64,000 nucleotides of DNA, from positions 33,408,242 through 33,472,241 of the forward strand of contig NC_063257.1 of the NCBI RefSeq assembly GCF_019578655.1, read 5' to 3'. The stretch is from Ricinus communis. Taxonomy: Eukaryota; Streptophyta; Magnoliopsida; Malpighiales; Euphorbiaceae. Position numbers and translations under genes: made by a program. How positions within the stretch are numbered: position 1 is the stretch's first letter; each line of letters begins with the position of its first letter. The notes under the pieces are model-generated. The model ran no database searches and had not been told where the DNA came from. It was given only the letters and a program-made list of their open reading frames with translations. Positions 23,900 to 35,150 of this stretch are shown here, piece by piece.

Positions 23900-23935
23900 T
23901 GATACAAGGGTTTCATTCTTTTTCCATCAGTCAAT

Positions 23936-24749
23936 GCCAGTTGCTCATATCCCTATTCAGCCCATTGATATTCTAGTATGTCTGCCTCTAACATTACCCT
24001 TAAAGACTTCAGTTCTAACTCAACTAGTAGAACTGCTTCCGCTCCATAAACCATGGACCACGACGTTACCCTATCGACGTTCTCTTAGTGGTTTAATATC
24101 CCTAGAGTGAAAAAGGTAGCTGAATTGACCAATCGTTATAACTAACTACCATTTTTTAAAGTATCTTCTTTAAGTTCTTGTTAGCTGCTTCGACTGCATC
24201 GTTAGCTTGAGGCCTATATGGAAAAGATCTGTGATATTTAATCCTATATTTCTCAATTAAATATGATGTTTCGCATATAAATTGCACTCCATTGTCTGTT
24301 ACGACGTCATATGGGACTTCGTACATGCAAATCAAATTCCTCTCTATGAATCTAGCCTTTTGCTTTGCCCCCACTATGGTGCATGACCCAACCTCTACCT
24401 ATTTTGAAAAGTAATCAATCACCATAACTATATATCTGTGCCTCCTTGAGAGAGGCTTCACTTTTCCAATAATATCTATTCCCTAAGCTGCAAAGGGCCA
24501 CTGAGATGTTAAATCATGAAATTTTATTGGAAGTAGATGATTTAGGTTACTATATATATGAAAATCATGTAATTGCCTCACTAAGGATATAAAATCCTTC
24601 TCCATCGTCATCCAATAATAGCTTAGTCGCATAATTTTCCTAGTTAGCACCATACCATTCATGTGAGGTCCACTTACCCTTTCGTGTACTTATTTCATCA
24701 CTCTTTCTGCCTTTCTTTTAGTCAAAAATCTAAGGTGAATGCTCGATGC
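23936..24749 (-). pseudogene. Tat copy D integrase, core
   Basis: The frame at 24156-24374 reads RFIERNLICMYEVPYDVVTD, NGVQFICET and YRPQANDAVEAANKNLKKIL, with the second catalytic aspartate and the glutamate present. Flanking parts in other frames continue to 23936 and up to the insertion site at 24750, where the words GTTAAATC...GGTTACTATATATATG mark the upstream integrase region. Frame changes and stops make it non-functional. Copy D resumes beyond the inserted chromovirus at 32325. Confidence 0.75.
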
Positions 24750-24754
24750 CATTC
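24750..24754. other. Target-site duplication CATTC of the chromovirus-type element
   Basis: CATTC precedes the left LTR (24750-24754) and follows the right LTR (32325-32329). Joining across gives GATGCCATTCTTATGTGCAG. Copy E has the uninterrupted counterpart near 48013-48030 (GAAGCCATTCTTCTAAATAG). Confidence 0.92.
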
Positions 24755-25697
24755 TGATACGAACTCGAACCCGATATGTTCAAACACCAAGATGAGCAAT
24801 GGTGAGAAACTCAAACTGTTAAACGCTCTCCCTATTTAAGAGGAAGCGCCCTTACCAATAAGTCTGAATTGTCGCCCCAAGATCTAACTTGAAAGTTTGC
24901 AATTGATTGTGGAACTAACAAACTCAGTAATAGAACTACTAAGCCCTTTACTTATAAATAAATGAAGAATGTTCAAACAACCCAAGAAACTAATAAAAAG
25001 TTAATTGATTGATCAAACATGTAGATGTGAAACTAAACTAAACAAGTTAATTTAATCTCAAGAAATTCAAGAGTTAACAACTCAAGGAAAATAAACTTCA
25101 TTCAAAATGATAAGTTGATCTAATCCCTTTGGGCGAAATACATAGCTCTATTTATAGAGTCTTGAAATGATTCTAACCCTAAAAAGGACTAAGAGATAAG
25201 CAATAAAGAATCAACCCCTAAAAGACTCCTAATGTGCGGCTGCCTCCTTTAGAATTTTAGAAGATAAACCAATTTAGAATAAAACTCCCTAATTAAGATA
25301 AATAATAAGGAAACAAATAATTCTATCTAATCTCTATCTTGTAAAGAGATATATGGCTGCCTCCTTCTAGAAGCATAAGTGGCGGCTGCCTCCTAGGGCT
25401 AGGCGAAACATCCTATGCTTCTAGAAACCCTAGGAATACTTGTTGACTTTGATCTTTGACCTTTGACCTTGACCTTGTTCCATGACTAGAAGCTAAGCTT
25501 CATTAGTAGCAATTAATGTTACTATCTTCAAGGCTTTATCATCATCATAAAAAACACCATCATTAGCCATCTTCAAAGCATGCTCCAAGTAAGAATTTAA
25601 GGCTTGCTTGAACTTCTTACTCCTTGCTCATGTCATTGGTCCTTCATAGGCTAGTGGGTCCAAATTAGTTGACTTAGATGCATCCTTGGTTGCATCT
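24755..25697 (-). repeat. 3' LTR of the chromovirus-type element (943 bp)
   Basis: It aligns end to end with 31382-32324. On the plus strand it starts TGATACGAACTCG. The last base (25697) is T where the other LTR has A, so the first base of this LTR on its own strand is mutated. The pol reading frame runs about 46 bp into it, with its stop codon at 25651. Confidence 0.93.
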
Positions 25698-27594
25698 TCC
25701 CCCCCTCTTTGAAAGGATTCGACCTCGAATCAACACCTTCATCAAAATCAAAAGGAGACAAATCAACAACATTAAAAGTAGCACTAACATTAAACTCACC
25801 AGGTAAGTCAACTTTGTATGCATTATCGTTGATGCGCTCTATCACTTGAAATGAACCATCACCACGTGGCATCAACTTTGATTTCCTTTGATTGGGAAAC
25901 CTTTCCTTCCTGAAATGCACCCAAACCCAATCACCAACTTTAAATACCATCCTTTTGCGGCCCTTATTGCGTTGTTTGGTGATTTGTTCATTGCGCCTTT
26001 CCAAGTTTGCACACACTTGTTCATGCAACTTCAACACAAATTCAGCCTTCTTTGCGCCATCTAAATCCACTTGTTCACTCAAAGGTAAAGCAATCAAATC
26101 TAAAGGACTCAAAGGAATAAAGCCATAAACAATCTCAAATGGGAAAAATTGAGTAGAAGAATGCATACTAAGATTATATGCAAATTCAACATGCGGCAAA
26201 CAATCTTCCAATGTTCTCAAGTTTTGTTTAACCATGGTCCTAAGTAATTGTGACAAAGTTCTATTCACTACCTCGGTTTGACCATCGGTTTGGGGATGAC
26301 ATGTAGTAGAAAAAAGCAATTTAGTTCCCAATTTACCCCATAAGGTCTTCCAAAAATAGCTCAAAAACTTGGTGTCCCTATCACTAACAATAGTTCTAGG
26401 CATACCATGTAAACGTACAATTTCTCTAAAGAACAATTCAGCAACATGTTGTGCATCATCGGTTTTCCTACATGCAATAAAGTGTGACATCTTTGAAAAC
26501 CTATCCACCACAATAAAAATACTATTATGCCCATGCTTAGACCTAGGTAATCCAAGCATAAAATCCATAGATATGTCAATCCAAGGAGAATTAGGTATGG
26601 GCAAAGGCATGTACAACCCATTAGGTTGTGATTTAGACTTAGCTTGCTTGCATACAATACAGTTAGCACATAATCTATTCACATCAGATTTCATCTTAAG
26701 CCAATAGAAATGATCATGCAAGACATCTAAGGTCTTTTGAACACCAAAGTGTCCCATCAAGCCACCTTCATGCGACTCTCTCACAAGCAATTCACGCATA
26801 GAACACATAGGAATGCATAGACGTTTTTCCTTGAACAGAAATCCATCATGTCTATAAAATTTATCAATAGCACCATTTTCACAAGCATGAAAAATAGAAC
26901 CAAAATCGTGGTCATCAACATACAAGTCTTTGATAAACTCAAAACCAAGCAATTTTGTTTCTAAAGAAGTAAGTAAAGCATACCTTCTAGATAGTGCATC
27001 GACAACTACATTTTCTTTACCTTGCTTATACTTAATGACATAGGGATACGCTTCGATGAATTCACTCCACTTAGCATGGCATTTATTCAACTTGTTCTGT
27101 CCCTTAAAGTGCTTCAATCCTACATGATCCATGTGAATCACAAACTCCTTAGGTAGCAAATAATGCTGCCAAACATCAAGTGCACGCACAAGAGCATACA
27201 ATTCCTTGTCATAAGTTGGATACTTCTTTTCATAAGTTGGATACTTCAAGTTAGCTCCATTCAACTTTTCACTAAAATAGGCTATTGGCTTTCCATCTTG
27301 CATTAAAACAGCTCCAATACCTACACCAGAAGCATCACAATCAATTTCAAAAGTTTTGGAAAAATCAGGAAGTGAAAGAATAGGAGATGAAGTAAGTTTA
27401 TCCTTTAGCATATTAAATGCTTTTTCTTGTTGTTCTCCCCAACGAAACTTCACGTTCTTCTTTACAAGCTTGTTGAGTGGTGCGGCAAGGGTACTGAAGT
27501 CCTTGACAAACCTCCTATAGAAGCTTGCAAGCCCATGAAAGCTCCTCATGTCACTAACATTCTTTGGTGTTGGCCACTCCTTAATTGCTTTCAC
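25651..27594 (-). CDS. RNase H-integrase part of pol, 647-aa open frame
   Basis: This is the C-terminal part of the polyprotein. It opens with the RT connection ([20 protein letters not shown]). RNase H follows with [38 protein letters not shown] and VVVDALSRR, covering all four acidic positions. Integrase has an HHCC zinc finger (H..H, then CANCIVC), then [21 protein letters not shown] and [10 protein letters not shown] as the D, D, E triad, and a C-terminal DNA-binding part ending [10 protein letters not shown]. No chromodomain is evident. The frame is open throughout but starts inside pol, after a frameshift caused by the 499-bp duplication, so it is probably not made as a protein of its own. 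An in-frame 21-bp duplication sits in RNase H. Confidence 0.9.
   Translation of the reverse strand: MKAIKEWPTPKNVSDMRSFHGLASFYRRFVKDFSTLAAPLNKLVKKNVKFRWGEQQEKAFNMLKDKLTSSPILSLPDFSKTFEIDCDASGVGIGAVLMQDGKPIAYFSEKLNGANLKYPTYEKKYPTYDKELYALVRALDVWQHYLLPKEFVIHMDHVGLKHFKGQNKLNKCHAKWSEFIEAYPYVIKYKQGKENVVVDALSRRYALLTSLETKLLGFEFIKDLYVDDHDFGSIFHACENGAIDKFYRHDGFLFKEKRLCIPMCSMRELLVRESHEGGLMGHFGVQKTLDVLHDHFYWLKMKSDVNRLCANCIVCKQAKSKSQPNGLYMPLPIPNSPWIDISMDFMLGLPRSKHGHNSIFIVVDRFSKMSHFIACRKTDDAQHVAELFFREIVRLHGMPRTIVSDRDTKFLSYFWKTLWGKLGTKLLFSTTCHPQTDGQTEVVNRTLSQLLRTMVKQNLRTLEDCLPHVEFAYNLSMHSSTQFFPFEIVYGFIPLSPLDLIALPLSEQVDLDGAKKAEFVLKLHEQVCANLERRNEQITKQRNKGRKRMVFKVGDWVWVHFRKERFPNQRKSKLMPRGDGSFQVIERINDNAYKVDLPGEFNVSATFNVVDLSPFDFDEGVDSRSNPFKEGGKMQPRMHLSQLIWTH
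25698..25712 (-). other. Polypurine tract of the chromovirus-type element
   Basis: On the minus strand this reads AAAGAGGGGGGAA directly before the 3' LTR. It primes plus-strand DNA synthesis. It is embedded in the end of the pol frame, where it encodes the KEGG in [11 protein letters not shown]. Confidence 0.85.
27209..27250 (-). repeat. In-frame 21-bp tandem duplication in RNase H
   Basis: Two copies of TCATAAGTTGGATACTTC plus three bases sit side by side (27209-27229 and 27230-27250). The protein reads [16 protein letters not shown], so seven residues are repeated next to the second catalytic region (DKELYA). Confidence 0.85.
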
Positions 27595-28328
27595 CTTGTC
27601 TTCATCAACCTAAATTCCATTTGCACTAACAAAAAAACCAAGAAACATAAGTTTGTTTGTGCAAAAATCACACTTAGCAAGGTCAGCATATAAAGAATTC
27701 TCACGCAAAACCATCAACGCCATTCGAACATGTTCAACATGCTCATTCAAGCTCTTACTATAAATCAAAATATCATCAAAGTATACTACCACAAATTTTC
27801 CAATATACGCATGCAAAACATGGTTCATTAGCATCACAATCAATTTCAAAAGTTTTGGAAAAATCAGGAAGTGAAAGAATAGGAGATGATGTAAGTTTAT
27901 CCTTTAGCATATTAAATGCTTTTTCTTGTTGTTCTCCCCAATGAAACTTCACGTTCTTCTTTACAAGCTTGTTGAGTGGTGCGGCAAGGGTACTGAAGTC
28001 CTTGACAAACCTCCTATAGAAGCTTGCAAGCCCATGAAAGCTCCTTATGTCACTAACATTCTTTAGTGTTGGCCACTCCTTCATTGCTTTCACCTTGTCT
28101 TCATCAACCTAAATTCCATTTGCACTAACAACAAAACCAAGAAATATAAGTTTATTTGTGCAAAAATCACACTTAGCAAGGTCAGCATATAAAGAATTCT
28201 CACGCAAAACCATCAATGCCATTCAAACATGTTCAACATGCTCATTCAAGCTCTTACTATAAATCAGAATATCATTAAAGTATACTACCATAAATTTTCC
28301 AATATACGCACGCAAAACATGGTTCATT
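27331..28328 (-). repeat. 499-bp tandem duplication in RT
   Basis: Bases 27331-27829 and 27830-28328 are two direct copies (both begin AGCATCACAATC and end TGGTTCATT), with about 14 differences by hand count (about 3%). 499 is not a multiple of three, so the pol frame is broken at the junction. Each copy carries one RT active-site motif: YFND at 28271-28282 and YFDD at 27772-27783. Confidence 0.92.
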
Positions 28329-28852
28329 AGTCTCATAAAAGTACTTGGTGCGTTAGTTAAGCCAAAAGGCATGACCAACCACTCATACAAACCAAATTTA
28401 GTCTTGAATGTTGTTTTACACTCATCACCTATATTCATTCTAATTTGGTGATAGCCACTTCTCAAATCAATTTTAGTAAAGATAACACTACCATGCAATT
28501 CATTTAACATATCATCTAACCTAGGAATAGGTTGACGATATTTAATGGTGATCTTGTTAATTGCACGACAATCAACACACATATGCCAAGACCCATCTTT
28601 CTTAGGGACTAACAAAACAGGAACAACACATGGGCTAAGACTTTCTCTAACATAACCTTTACTTAGTAATTCCTCAACTTGGTGTTGCAACTCTTTGGTC
28701 TCCTTGGGATTGACTCTATAGGCTGGTCTATTTGGAATGGATGACCCCGGCACAAAGTTAATTTGGTGCTCTATCCCCCTTAGTGGTGGCAACCCACTAG
28801 GTAACTCCTCGTAAAACACATCATCAAACTCCTGAAAAACACTTACAAACAT
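28223..28852 (-). pseudogene. Reverse transcriptase, 209-aa frame
   Basis: This is the RT fingers and palm. It reads [20 protein letters not shown], then [70 protein letters not shown] and [11 protein letters not shown]. The YFDD catalytic motif is changed to YFND here. The frame stops soon after at 28223, within the duplicated segment. It overlaps the protease-region frame by ten bases at its start, in a different frame. Without the duplication it would continue into 25651-27594. Confidence 0.88.
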
Positions 28853-29545
28853 ATAGGAAGAGAAGAGTTAAGATTATTAGTGTTAAATAAAGTTTCCTTG
28901 TACATAAGTACAAGTACTTGCCTATTTTCACTCAAGGCCTTTCTCATATCTCGCTCTCTAACTAAGAAACTCACTTTTTTCTCACTTGCCTCCCCTTTTT
29001 CTTGCGCCTTACTTATTCTTTTGCTCACATTCTTGCACAAACCCTCGCTGAACTCTCCTTTTACCACTCTTTGCTCTCGCCCTTCATTATTTTTCACACA
29101 ACTCCCCTTTTGCTTGTGCACCTTTTCTTTTTCATGTGCACTCTCACACTTTCGTTTTTCTTTCTCATATGCTTCCATTCGGTCCTTTACAACTCTTTGT
29201 AATTCATAAACTTCTTTAGGACCCAATGGTGCCAAAACATACGGTTTTCCATCCATTACAAGAGAATAAGCATTGGTTCGACCATTATGAATGACAAATC
29301 CATCATAAAACCATGGTCTACCTAGCAACATATGACATGCTTGCATGGGAATAACATCACATAGTACCTCATCATGATACTTCTTTACACTAAATGCAAT
29401 CCGTACTTGCTTAGTAACTCTAATTCCACTTTGATCATTAAGCCATTGCAAGGTGTATGGCTTAGGGTGCTTAATAGTTGGCAGTTTAAGTTTATCAACC
29501 ATCATAGCACTTGCTACATTAGTACAACTACCCTATTAATGATTA
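28843..29545 (-). pseudogene. Protease region with charged tail, frameshifted
   Basis: The 220-aa frame (28843-29505) reads KLPTIKHPKPYTLQWLNDQS, then VIPMQACHMLLGRPWFYDG and a long lysine/glutamate-rich tail before RT. The protease active-site region lies just upstream at 29527-29540. There the expected D-S-G codons are spoiled: the aspartate codon reads AAT and one base is missing, so the motif falls between two frames. GSCTNVAS follows it in the right frame. No active protease could be made. Confidence 0.82.
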
Positions 29546-30739
29546 AACTACAATTAGCATCATGGTTTTGTACTTTATTTGTAGTATGAATATGTTTTCC
29601 CTTTGAGCATCATCATCAACAGGTTGTAAATTAAGAGTTCTAAAGGTTACAAGTATATTACTAACCTCACCCAATTGCACATCATAACAATCCTCCAACT
29701 CAGACATGTCTAGGTAATCCTCCTCACTAGGTTCGGATTCTTCATCATTCTCAAAGACCACTTTACCACTTCGAATTGCCATGGTTCGCTTGTTTGGACA
29801 TTGGGAAGATATATGCCCATACCCCGAACACTTGAAGCATTGCACTTTCTTTAATTTGAGGTCTCCTTGCGTCGTTGGCTTAGTGTTAACATCAAGTTTA
29901 GGGGCTGCCTTGATGTCTTTTGATGCCTCACGACCCTTGTTAGGGGGCTGCTTGCTCCCTTTTCATGTGTTACTCCATTTTGAGCTAGGAGCAGCACTTC
30001 TACTCTTGGTTTTCAATTGCTTTTCCACATTTATGGCCATGTGCAACATGTCCTCCATCTCTATATAATGCTGCAATTCAATTATGTTAGCAATATCATG
30101 ATTCAAACCATGCAAAAGTCTTGCCATTATGGCTTCCCTATCCTCATCTATATTGGCTCTAATCATAGCTATCTCTATAGATTGCCAATACTCCTCAACG
30201 CTCTTACTACCTTGTACTAAATTTTGTAACTTGTTGTACAAATCCCTTTGGTAGTGCGATGGCACAAACTTTTTACGCATAATACGTTTAACCTCATCCC
30301 ATGAACCAACTTTGGGTTCCCCATAACACCTACGACTACTCACCAATTGATCCCACCAAATGGCAGCATAATCACAGAATTCAACTACTACAAGTTTAAC
30401 CTTCTTAGACTCACTATAGTTATGACATTCAAAAACCCTTTTGACCTTCTTTTCCCATTCCAAATAAGCTTCAGGGTCACTCTTACCATGAAAAGATGGT
30501 ATCTTCATCTTAATACTACCCAAATTGGTGTCAATTTTAGGTTGGAGGCTATGTCTAGACCCTTTAGACTCACTTTCTAGGTCATTATCAAAACCGTCCC
30601 CTTTAGACGTTTTAGGCATATCATTCAATAACCTAGTTAATTCGTCATCTTATTTTTGAAATTGTCTTTGCATATGTTCTACTACATCTCTCAATGTATA
30701 AGCTAAATTTTCCAAAGTTAATGGTTGTTCAAATGACAT
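29546..30739 (-). pseudogene. gag: Gag with zinc knuckle, two in-frame stops
   Basis: The likely start is the ATG at 30737-30739 (MSFEQPLTLENLAY). A TAA at 30650-30652 interrupts after HMQRQFQK, and the frame continues as NDMPKTSKGDGFDNDLES with MKIPSFHGKSDPEAYLEWEK and AAIWWDQLVSS. A second stop follows KWSNT near 29963. The zinc knuckle is CFKCSGYGHISSQC (about 29800-29845), a complete CX2CX4HX4C set, followed by an acidic linker. It would form capsid and nucleocapsid. Confidence 0.85.
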
Positions 30740-31367
30740 GGTTAACCCAAAAGACTAGAAAAGAAAACAGAAAAAGACGTGATCGAGTGTTATACTCTAG
30801 AGGCTTCTTATAGTCAAAGGCAAAACCAGAAAAGATCACCCCCTTATGTGTTTCACTCACAAAGAATTGAATTCCTTATAGAAATTAAATCAAATTGTTC
30901 TAGTAATCACAAAAACAAGTTTTTCACAACCTCTTAATGTTTATTAATTCTGAAGTTCAATAGAACACTCGTGAATCAATATAACAAATTATAACTGTGT
31001 GAACAAAACAACCTTACAACTAGTCGAACAAGACTCAATTAACCCAAAAGAAAAGCTTTTTTAGGAGAAAATAAAAAAATTACCCAAATCAGAATTTCAA
31101 GAATGAAGAACAGCTCCAATCAATTTAAAAAAAGAATTGCAGAAGGAATCAATAAAGAATCAATTCTTCAAGAACCACCCAACACAAACGGTTAGGGTTA
31201 GTTTTCCGTTCCTTTCCCTTTTATTTTTTTTTTAGAAATCTGCCTTGGTATGTGGGAAGCAATGAAAATAGTATACTTTTTTTTTCATAATGATGCAAAC
31301 ATAAATTGAGATGAAATAGAAGACATACCATTAATTGAAAAGAAAGTAAACTGAACTTACAAGTTTA
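30740..31367 (-). other. 5' leader of the chromovirus-type element
   Basis: Non-coding sequence between the primer site and gag. T-rich and A-rich runs occur at about 31220-31290. I see no other feature. Confidence 0.6.
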
Positions 31368-31379
31368 GCTCTGATACCA
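31368..31379 (-). other. Primer binding site, tRNA-iMet type
   Basis: On the minus strand this reads TGGTATCAGAGC, two bases inside the 5' LTR. This is the standard plant site complementary to the initiator methionine tRNA 3' end. Confidence 0.93.
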
Positions 31380-31381
31380 AA

Positions 31382-32324
31382 TGATACGAACTCGAACCGG
31401 ATACATTCAAACACCAAGATGAGCAATGATGAGAAACTCAAATTGATAAACGCTCTCCCTATTTAAGAGGAAGCACCCTTACCTATAAGTTTGAATTGTC
31501 GCCCCAAGATCTAACTTGAAAGTTTGCAGTTGATTATGGAACTAACAAACTTAGCAATAGAACTACTAAGCCCTTTAGTTATAAATAGATGAAGAATGTT
31601 CAAACAACCCAAGAAACTAATAAAAAGTTAATTGATTGATCAAACATGTAGATGTGAAACTAAACTAAACAAGTTAATTTAATCTCAAGAAATTCAAGAG
31701 TTAACAACTCAAGGAAAATAAACTTCATTCAAAATGATATATTGATCTAATCCCTTTACCCGAAATACATAGCTCTATTTATAGAGTCTTGAAATGATTC
31801 TAACCTTAAAAAGGACTAAGAGATAAGCAATAAAGAATCAAACCCTAAAAGACTCCTAATGTGCAGTTGCCTCCTTTAGAATTTTAGGAGATAAACCAAT
31901 CTAGAATAAAACTCCCTAATTAAGATAAAAAATAAGGAAACAAATAATTCTATCTAATCTCTATCTTGTAAAGAGATATGTGGCTGCCTCCTTCTAGAAG
32001 CATAAGTGGCGGCTGCCTCCTAGGGCTAGGTGAGACATCCTATGCTTCTAGAAACCCTAGGAAGACTTATTGACTTTGATCTTTGACCTTTGACCTTGAC
32101 CTTGTTCCATGATTAGAAGCTAAGCTTCGTTAGTAGCAATTAATGTTACTATCTTCAAGGCTTTATCATCATCATCAAAAACACCATCATTAGCCATCTT
32201 CAAAGCATGCTCCAAGTAAGAATTTAAGGCTTGCTTGAACTTCTTACTCCTTGCTTGTGTCATTGGTCCTTTATAAGCTAGTGGGTCTAAACTAGTTGAC
32301 TTAGATGCATCCTTGGTTGCATCA
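31382..32324 (-). repeat. 5' LTR of the chromovirus-type element (943 bp)
   Basis: On the plus strand it runs TGATACGAACTC ... TTGCATCA, a proper TG...CA LTR, followed by CATTC. On the minus strand a TATA-like word (CTATAAATAGAG, about 31776-31787) could serve as promoter. Confidence 0.93.
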
Positions 32325-32950
32325 CATTCTTATGTGCAGTATCCTGTCGTGACTGATGTAATTCTTGGTTTGTATTCTAAATGCATGCTTTTCCCTCAAA
32401 GTTGCCTCTTCTAAATATTCTTTATTTTTCATAGACTTTTATAGATCCTAAAACTAGGATTTCTCTTCTAAGTCCATTTGGATATCCATAATCCATTTCC
32501 CACAATAGCAAGGTCCTCTAGATTTTACAATTACCAACGGTTTCATCGAAAGCTGATTAGGGTTGTCCCATATTGTGACAAAGTAGCTAGCAAATCTGCT
32601 ATCTAATTCTCGTCTCTTGGTAAGTAAATAAACAAACATTTAGAAATGTTGCATACTAGAGTCTTGAGATAACTGACATATGGCTTCAACTTTTCTTCTT
32701 TTACCTCATATTCCTCTATAGCTTGTTGAATAATTAGTATAGAGTCCCCATAAACCATAAGCTCCTTTGCTTCTGCTATCATAGCCACTTCTAGCCCATA
32801 CAAACATGCTTTCTATTCAACCATATTATTTGTAACCTTGAAGTCCAATCTCTTGGTCGTTGATAGTGTTTCTCCTTTTGGTGTGATCAAAACTACGTCT
32901 AATCTAGCTCCTTTTACAATCACCGCCCCCTCAAAGTATAGCCTCCACTC
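32325..32950 (-). pseudogene. Tat copy D second (archaeal-type) RNase H, broken
   Basis: The readable pieces are MYGLEVAMIAEAKELMVYGD, SILIIQQAIEEYEVKEEKLK and IYLPRDEN (32603-32803). These are typical of the additional RNase H (aRNH) that Tat-lineage elements carry after the retroviral one. The upstream piece near 32870-32940 corresponds to WKLYFDG...MLPMAKRLDF in copy E. It joins integrase at the site where the chromovirus-type element inserted. Confidence 0.75.
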
Positions 32951-33606
32951 CTGGATCTCTATTACCCATAGATTTTACTAGGGAATTCTAGATCCTAAGG
33001 ATCATTACCTTCAACCACATTCTGTGCCATAAATTTTGATATTGCCCTTCCCTTTACCATCTTCTTAATGGTGTGCTTTACGTCAAACTCCGTCAATAGT
33101 ACTAACCATCTAGCTAACTTACTTGTGAGAGAAGAAGCTTTGAATTAGTAATTTAGTGGGTCTGTCCTTAAAATTGCTTGTACCTTATAAGACTAGAAGT
33201 ATTGTCTCAGCTTCCTTGTAGCCCATATCATAGCCAAACATGTTTTCTGTACCAAATTTTATTTGGACTTATAAGGTAGAAATTTCTTATTGAGATAGTA
33301 AACTACATGCCTACATCATTAGGCTCGGATTGCACCACCGTTGCTCCCATTGCGTCCTCCTTCCCATTCATCAGTGGTTTCTATACAAGCATATTTATCA
33401 AGTACTTTTTAATCCTATCAAAGGCTTTCTAACAATGTCCATTCCACACAATGGGTTAATTTTTCCTTGAGTCTGAAAATAGGATCACAAACCATTGTAA
33501 GCTTAGAGATGAATCCACTGATGCATTGCAGATGTCCTAAAAACACTGTGATCTCTTTTTTAGTTTTAAGTGCTGGCATTTCTTGAATTGCCTTAAACTT
33601 ATTCAA
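32951..33606 (-). pseudogene. Tat copy D retroviral RNase H and RT connection
   Basis: The frame 33418-33606 reads NKFKAIQEMPALKTKKEITV, LGHLQCISGFISKL and PIFRLKEK, the RT-to-RNase H connection of Ty3-gypsy pol. Beyond it, the equivalents of AEFLA and KKVVKGRA occur near 33030-33080. Stops and shifts are frequent. Confidence 0.68.
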
Positions 33607-34372
33607 ATTGACCTCAATCCCATGCTAACTCATGATGTGTCCTAATAGCTTCCTTGATGTTACTTAGAGCACACTCTTATTAGGGTTTAATCTCATATTT
33701 TACCGCTATGCTCTACTGAGGAACCTAATTACAACTCAAAAATTCCCTTCCCTTATATCTAACTTAATCATCATGTCCTCCATGTAAACCTCAACCTCCT
33801 TATGCATCATATCATGAAACAAGATGGTGGCTGCTCTTTGATAAGTTGCTTCTGCATTCTTCAATCCAAAAGGCATTACCTTGTAGCAATAGGTTCCCTA
33901 TTCTAGAATGCATGACGTCTTGAGCTTGTCAACAATTACCATCATAATCTAACTGTACCCTGAAAATCCATATGTGAAAGAATATATTGCATTAGATGAT
34001 GCATTGTCAATTATTACACCTATATAAGGTAGTGGGAAATTGTCCTTCGGGCAAGGTTTATTCAAGTCCCTGTAATGCACATATATTCTCACTTTTCCAT
34101 TCTTCTTTGGGACTCGTGATGCTTGCCAACCACTCAGGATAGTCGACCATGTCTAAAAACCTTGCTTTTACCTATTTGACAATCTCTTTTCTAATCTTTT
34201 CTGCCCATGCTGAACTTAACCTTCTCATCTTCTGCTTGATAGGCTTGATGTGCGAATAAGTAGGAATAAGGTGCTCTGCTATATTTTTGTCTAGCCTTAG
34301 CATGTCCTCATAAGACCAAGCAAATACCGATTTTCTTTTATTTAATATTCTCTCAAATTTATCTCTCTTCAA
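33607..34372 (-). pseudogene. Tat copy D reverse transcriptase, broken
   Basis: The N-terminal frame (34172-34372) reads FERILNKRKSVFAWSYEDML, LIPTYSHIKPIKQKMRRLSS. The rest is spread across frames and keeps the words for KDGKV, NLNKP and LPYIGVIIDNASSNAI (about 33960-34100). An LMISMEVYMEDMM-type segment near 33760-33790 belongs to the catalytic palm. Several frameshifts. Confidence 0.7.
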
Positions 34373-35150
34373 GAGTTATATTATGAGCAATATAAATATT
34401 TATAGGATTATCATTTGTGCCTAAATTAAATGATTCAATTCATGTAGAATTAATGTCAAATATGCACGTGTAATGATCATTGTAATGCACATTACCATCA
34501 CAAAAGAAGTCACATAAGTAAGCAAAATCAGAGTTGATATCATTGATCATAGAAGCAAAAACATCATCATCCTCATACAGTTCGGACATTATTACATTAG
34601 TTTTTCATAAAAGGCATCAATAATGTTTTCTCTTAACTAAGGTTGCTAGGATCTATGAGTTCTAGTCTTTGAGCAGGTTGATTGCCTCTTCAAGCTTTAG
34701 CTCTTCTACCTTGACATTCTCTCTAATGTCCTTGATGCTAAGTTCAACTATCATGTTGACGATTAGTCTCTTGAAGATCTTAAAACTAGGCACTTGGGCT
34801 CCAACTACAGTATGTTTAGGCTCACTAGAATAGGGCTTATATTCCATGATAAAGAACTCATCCAATTTTAAATCCTTTGGTTTGACCCTATCTTCATCTT
34901 CCTTATACCTCAACCATACCGAGTCTTCCGTCTCTTAAAATCCGGCAGCTCCACAACTCCCTATTGATCCTTCTCTAGCCCATTCTAGGCATGAAACTCA
35001 TCTTCTTAAACATTCTAGCCACCTTGGGATCCATGTAATCCTCATAGATCACATCCACCTAGAACCCTGTTGGAGCATTGAGTTATTTGGAAACCTCTTG
35101 TATTGTCATGACAATTTTACCATTTTTAGCATGGATTATCGCGATCTCTC
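34373..35150 (-). pseudogene. Protease-RT linker of Tat copy D
   Basis: A partial frame at 34662-34913 reads FFIMEYKPYSSEPKHTVVGA, VPSFKIFKRLIVNMIVELSI. It matches the linker of copy B (11572-12050), including the MVELSVK-type segment. No catalytic motif is seen. Confidence 0.55.

Larger units (their letters stand above)
24755..32324 (-). mobile_element. Complete chromovirus-type Ty3-gypsy retrotransposon
   Basis: This 7570-bp minus-strand element has two 943-bp LTRs, a tRNA-iMet-type primer site, gag with zinc knuckle, protease, RT, RNase H, integrase and a polypurine tract, framed by a CATTC duplication. The two LTRs differ at about 45 positions by hand count (about 5%), so the insertion is not recent. 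The pol domain order and sequence style ([20 protein letters not shown]) are those of plant chromoviruses. I see no chromodomain after integrase, so CRM-like or Reina-like assignment is left open. Stops in gag, a frameshift at the protease motif and a tandem duplication in RT make it defective. Confidence 0.93.

Noticed and set aside
25892..26707. Plus-strand frames of 78 and 112 aa
   Set aside because: They lie opposite the long RNase H-integrase frame on the minus strand and show no independent motif.
28880..29209. Plus-strand 109-aa frame with hydrophobic, signal-like start
   Set aside because: It is antisense to the lysine/glutamate-rich tail of the protease region; the apparent hydrophobicity is the complement of AAA/GAA codons.
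32640..32803. Considered a host RNase H-like gene
   Set aside because: Position between retroviral RNase H and integrase of Tat copy D, and the same order in copy E, show it is the element's second RNase H.
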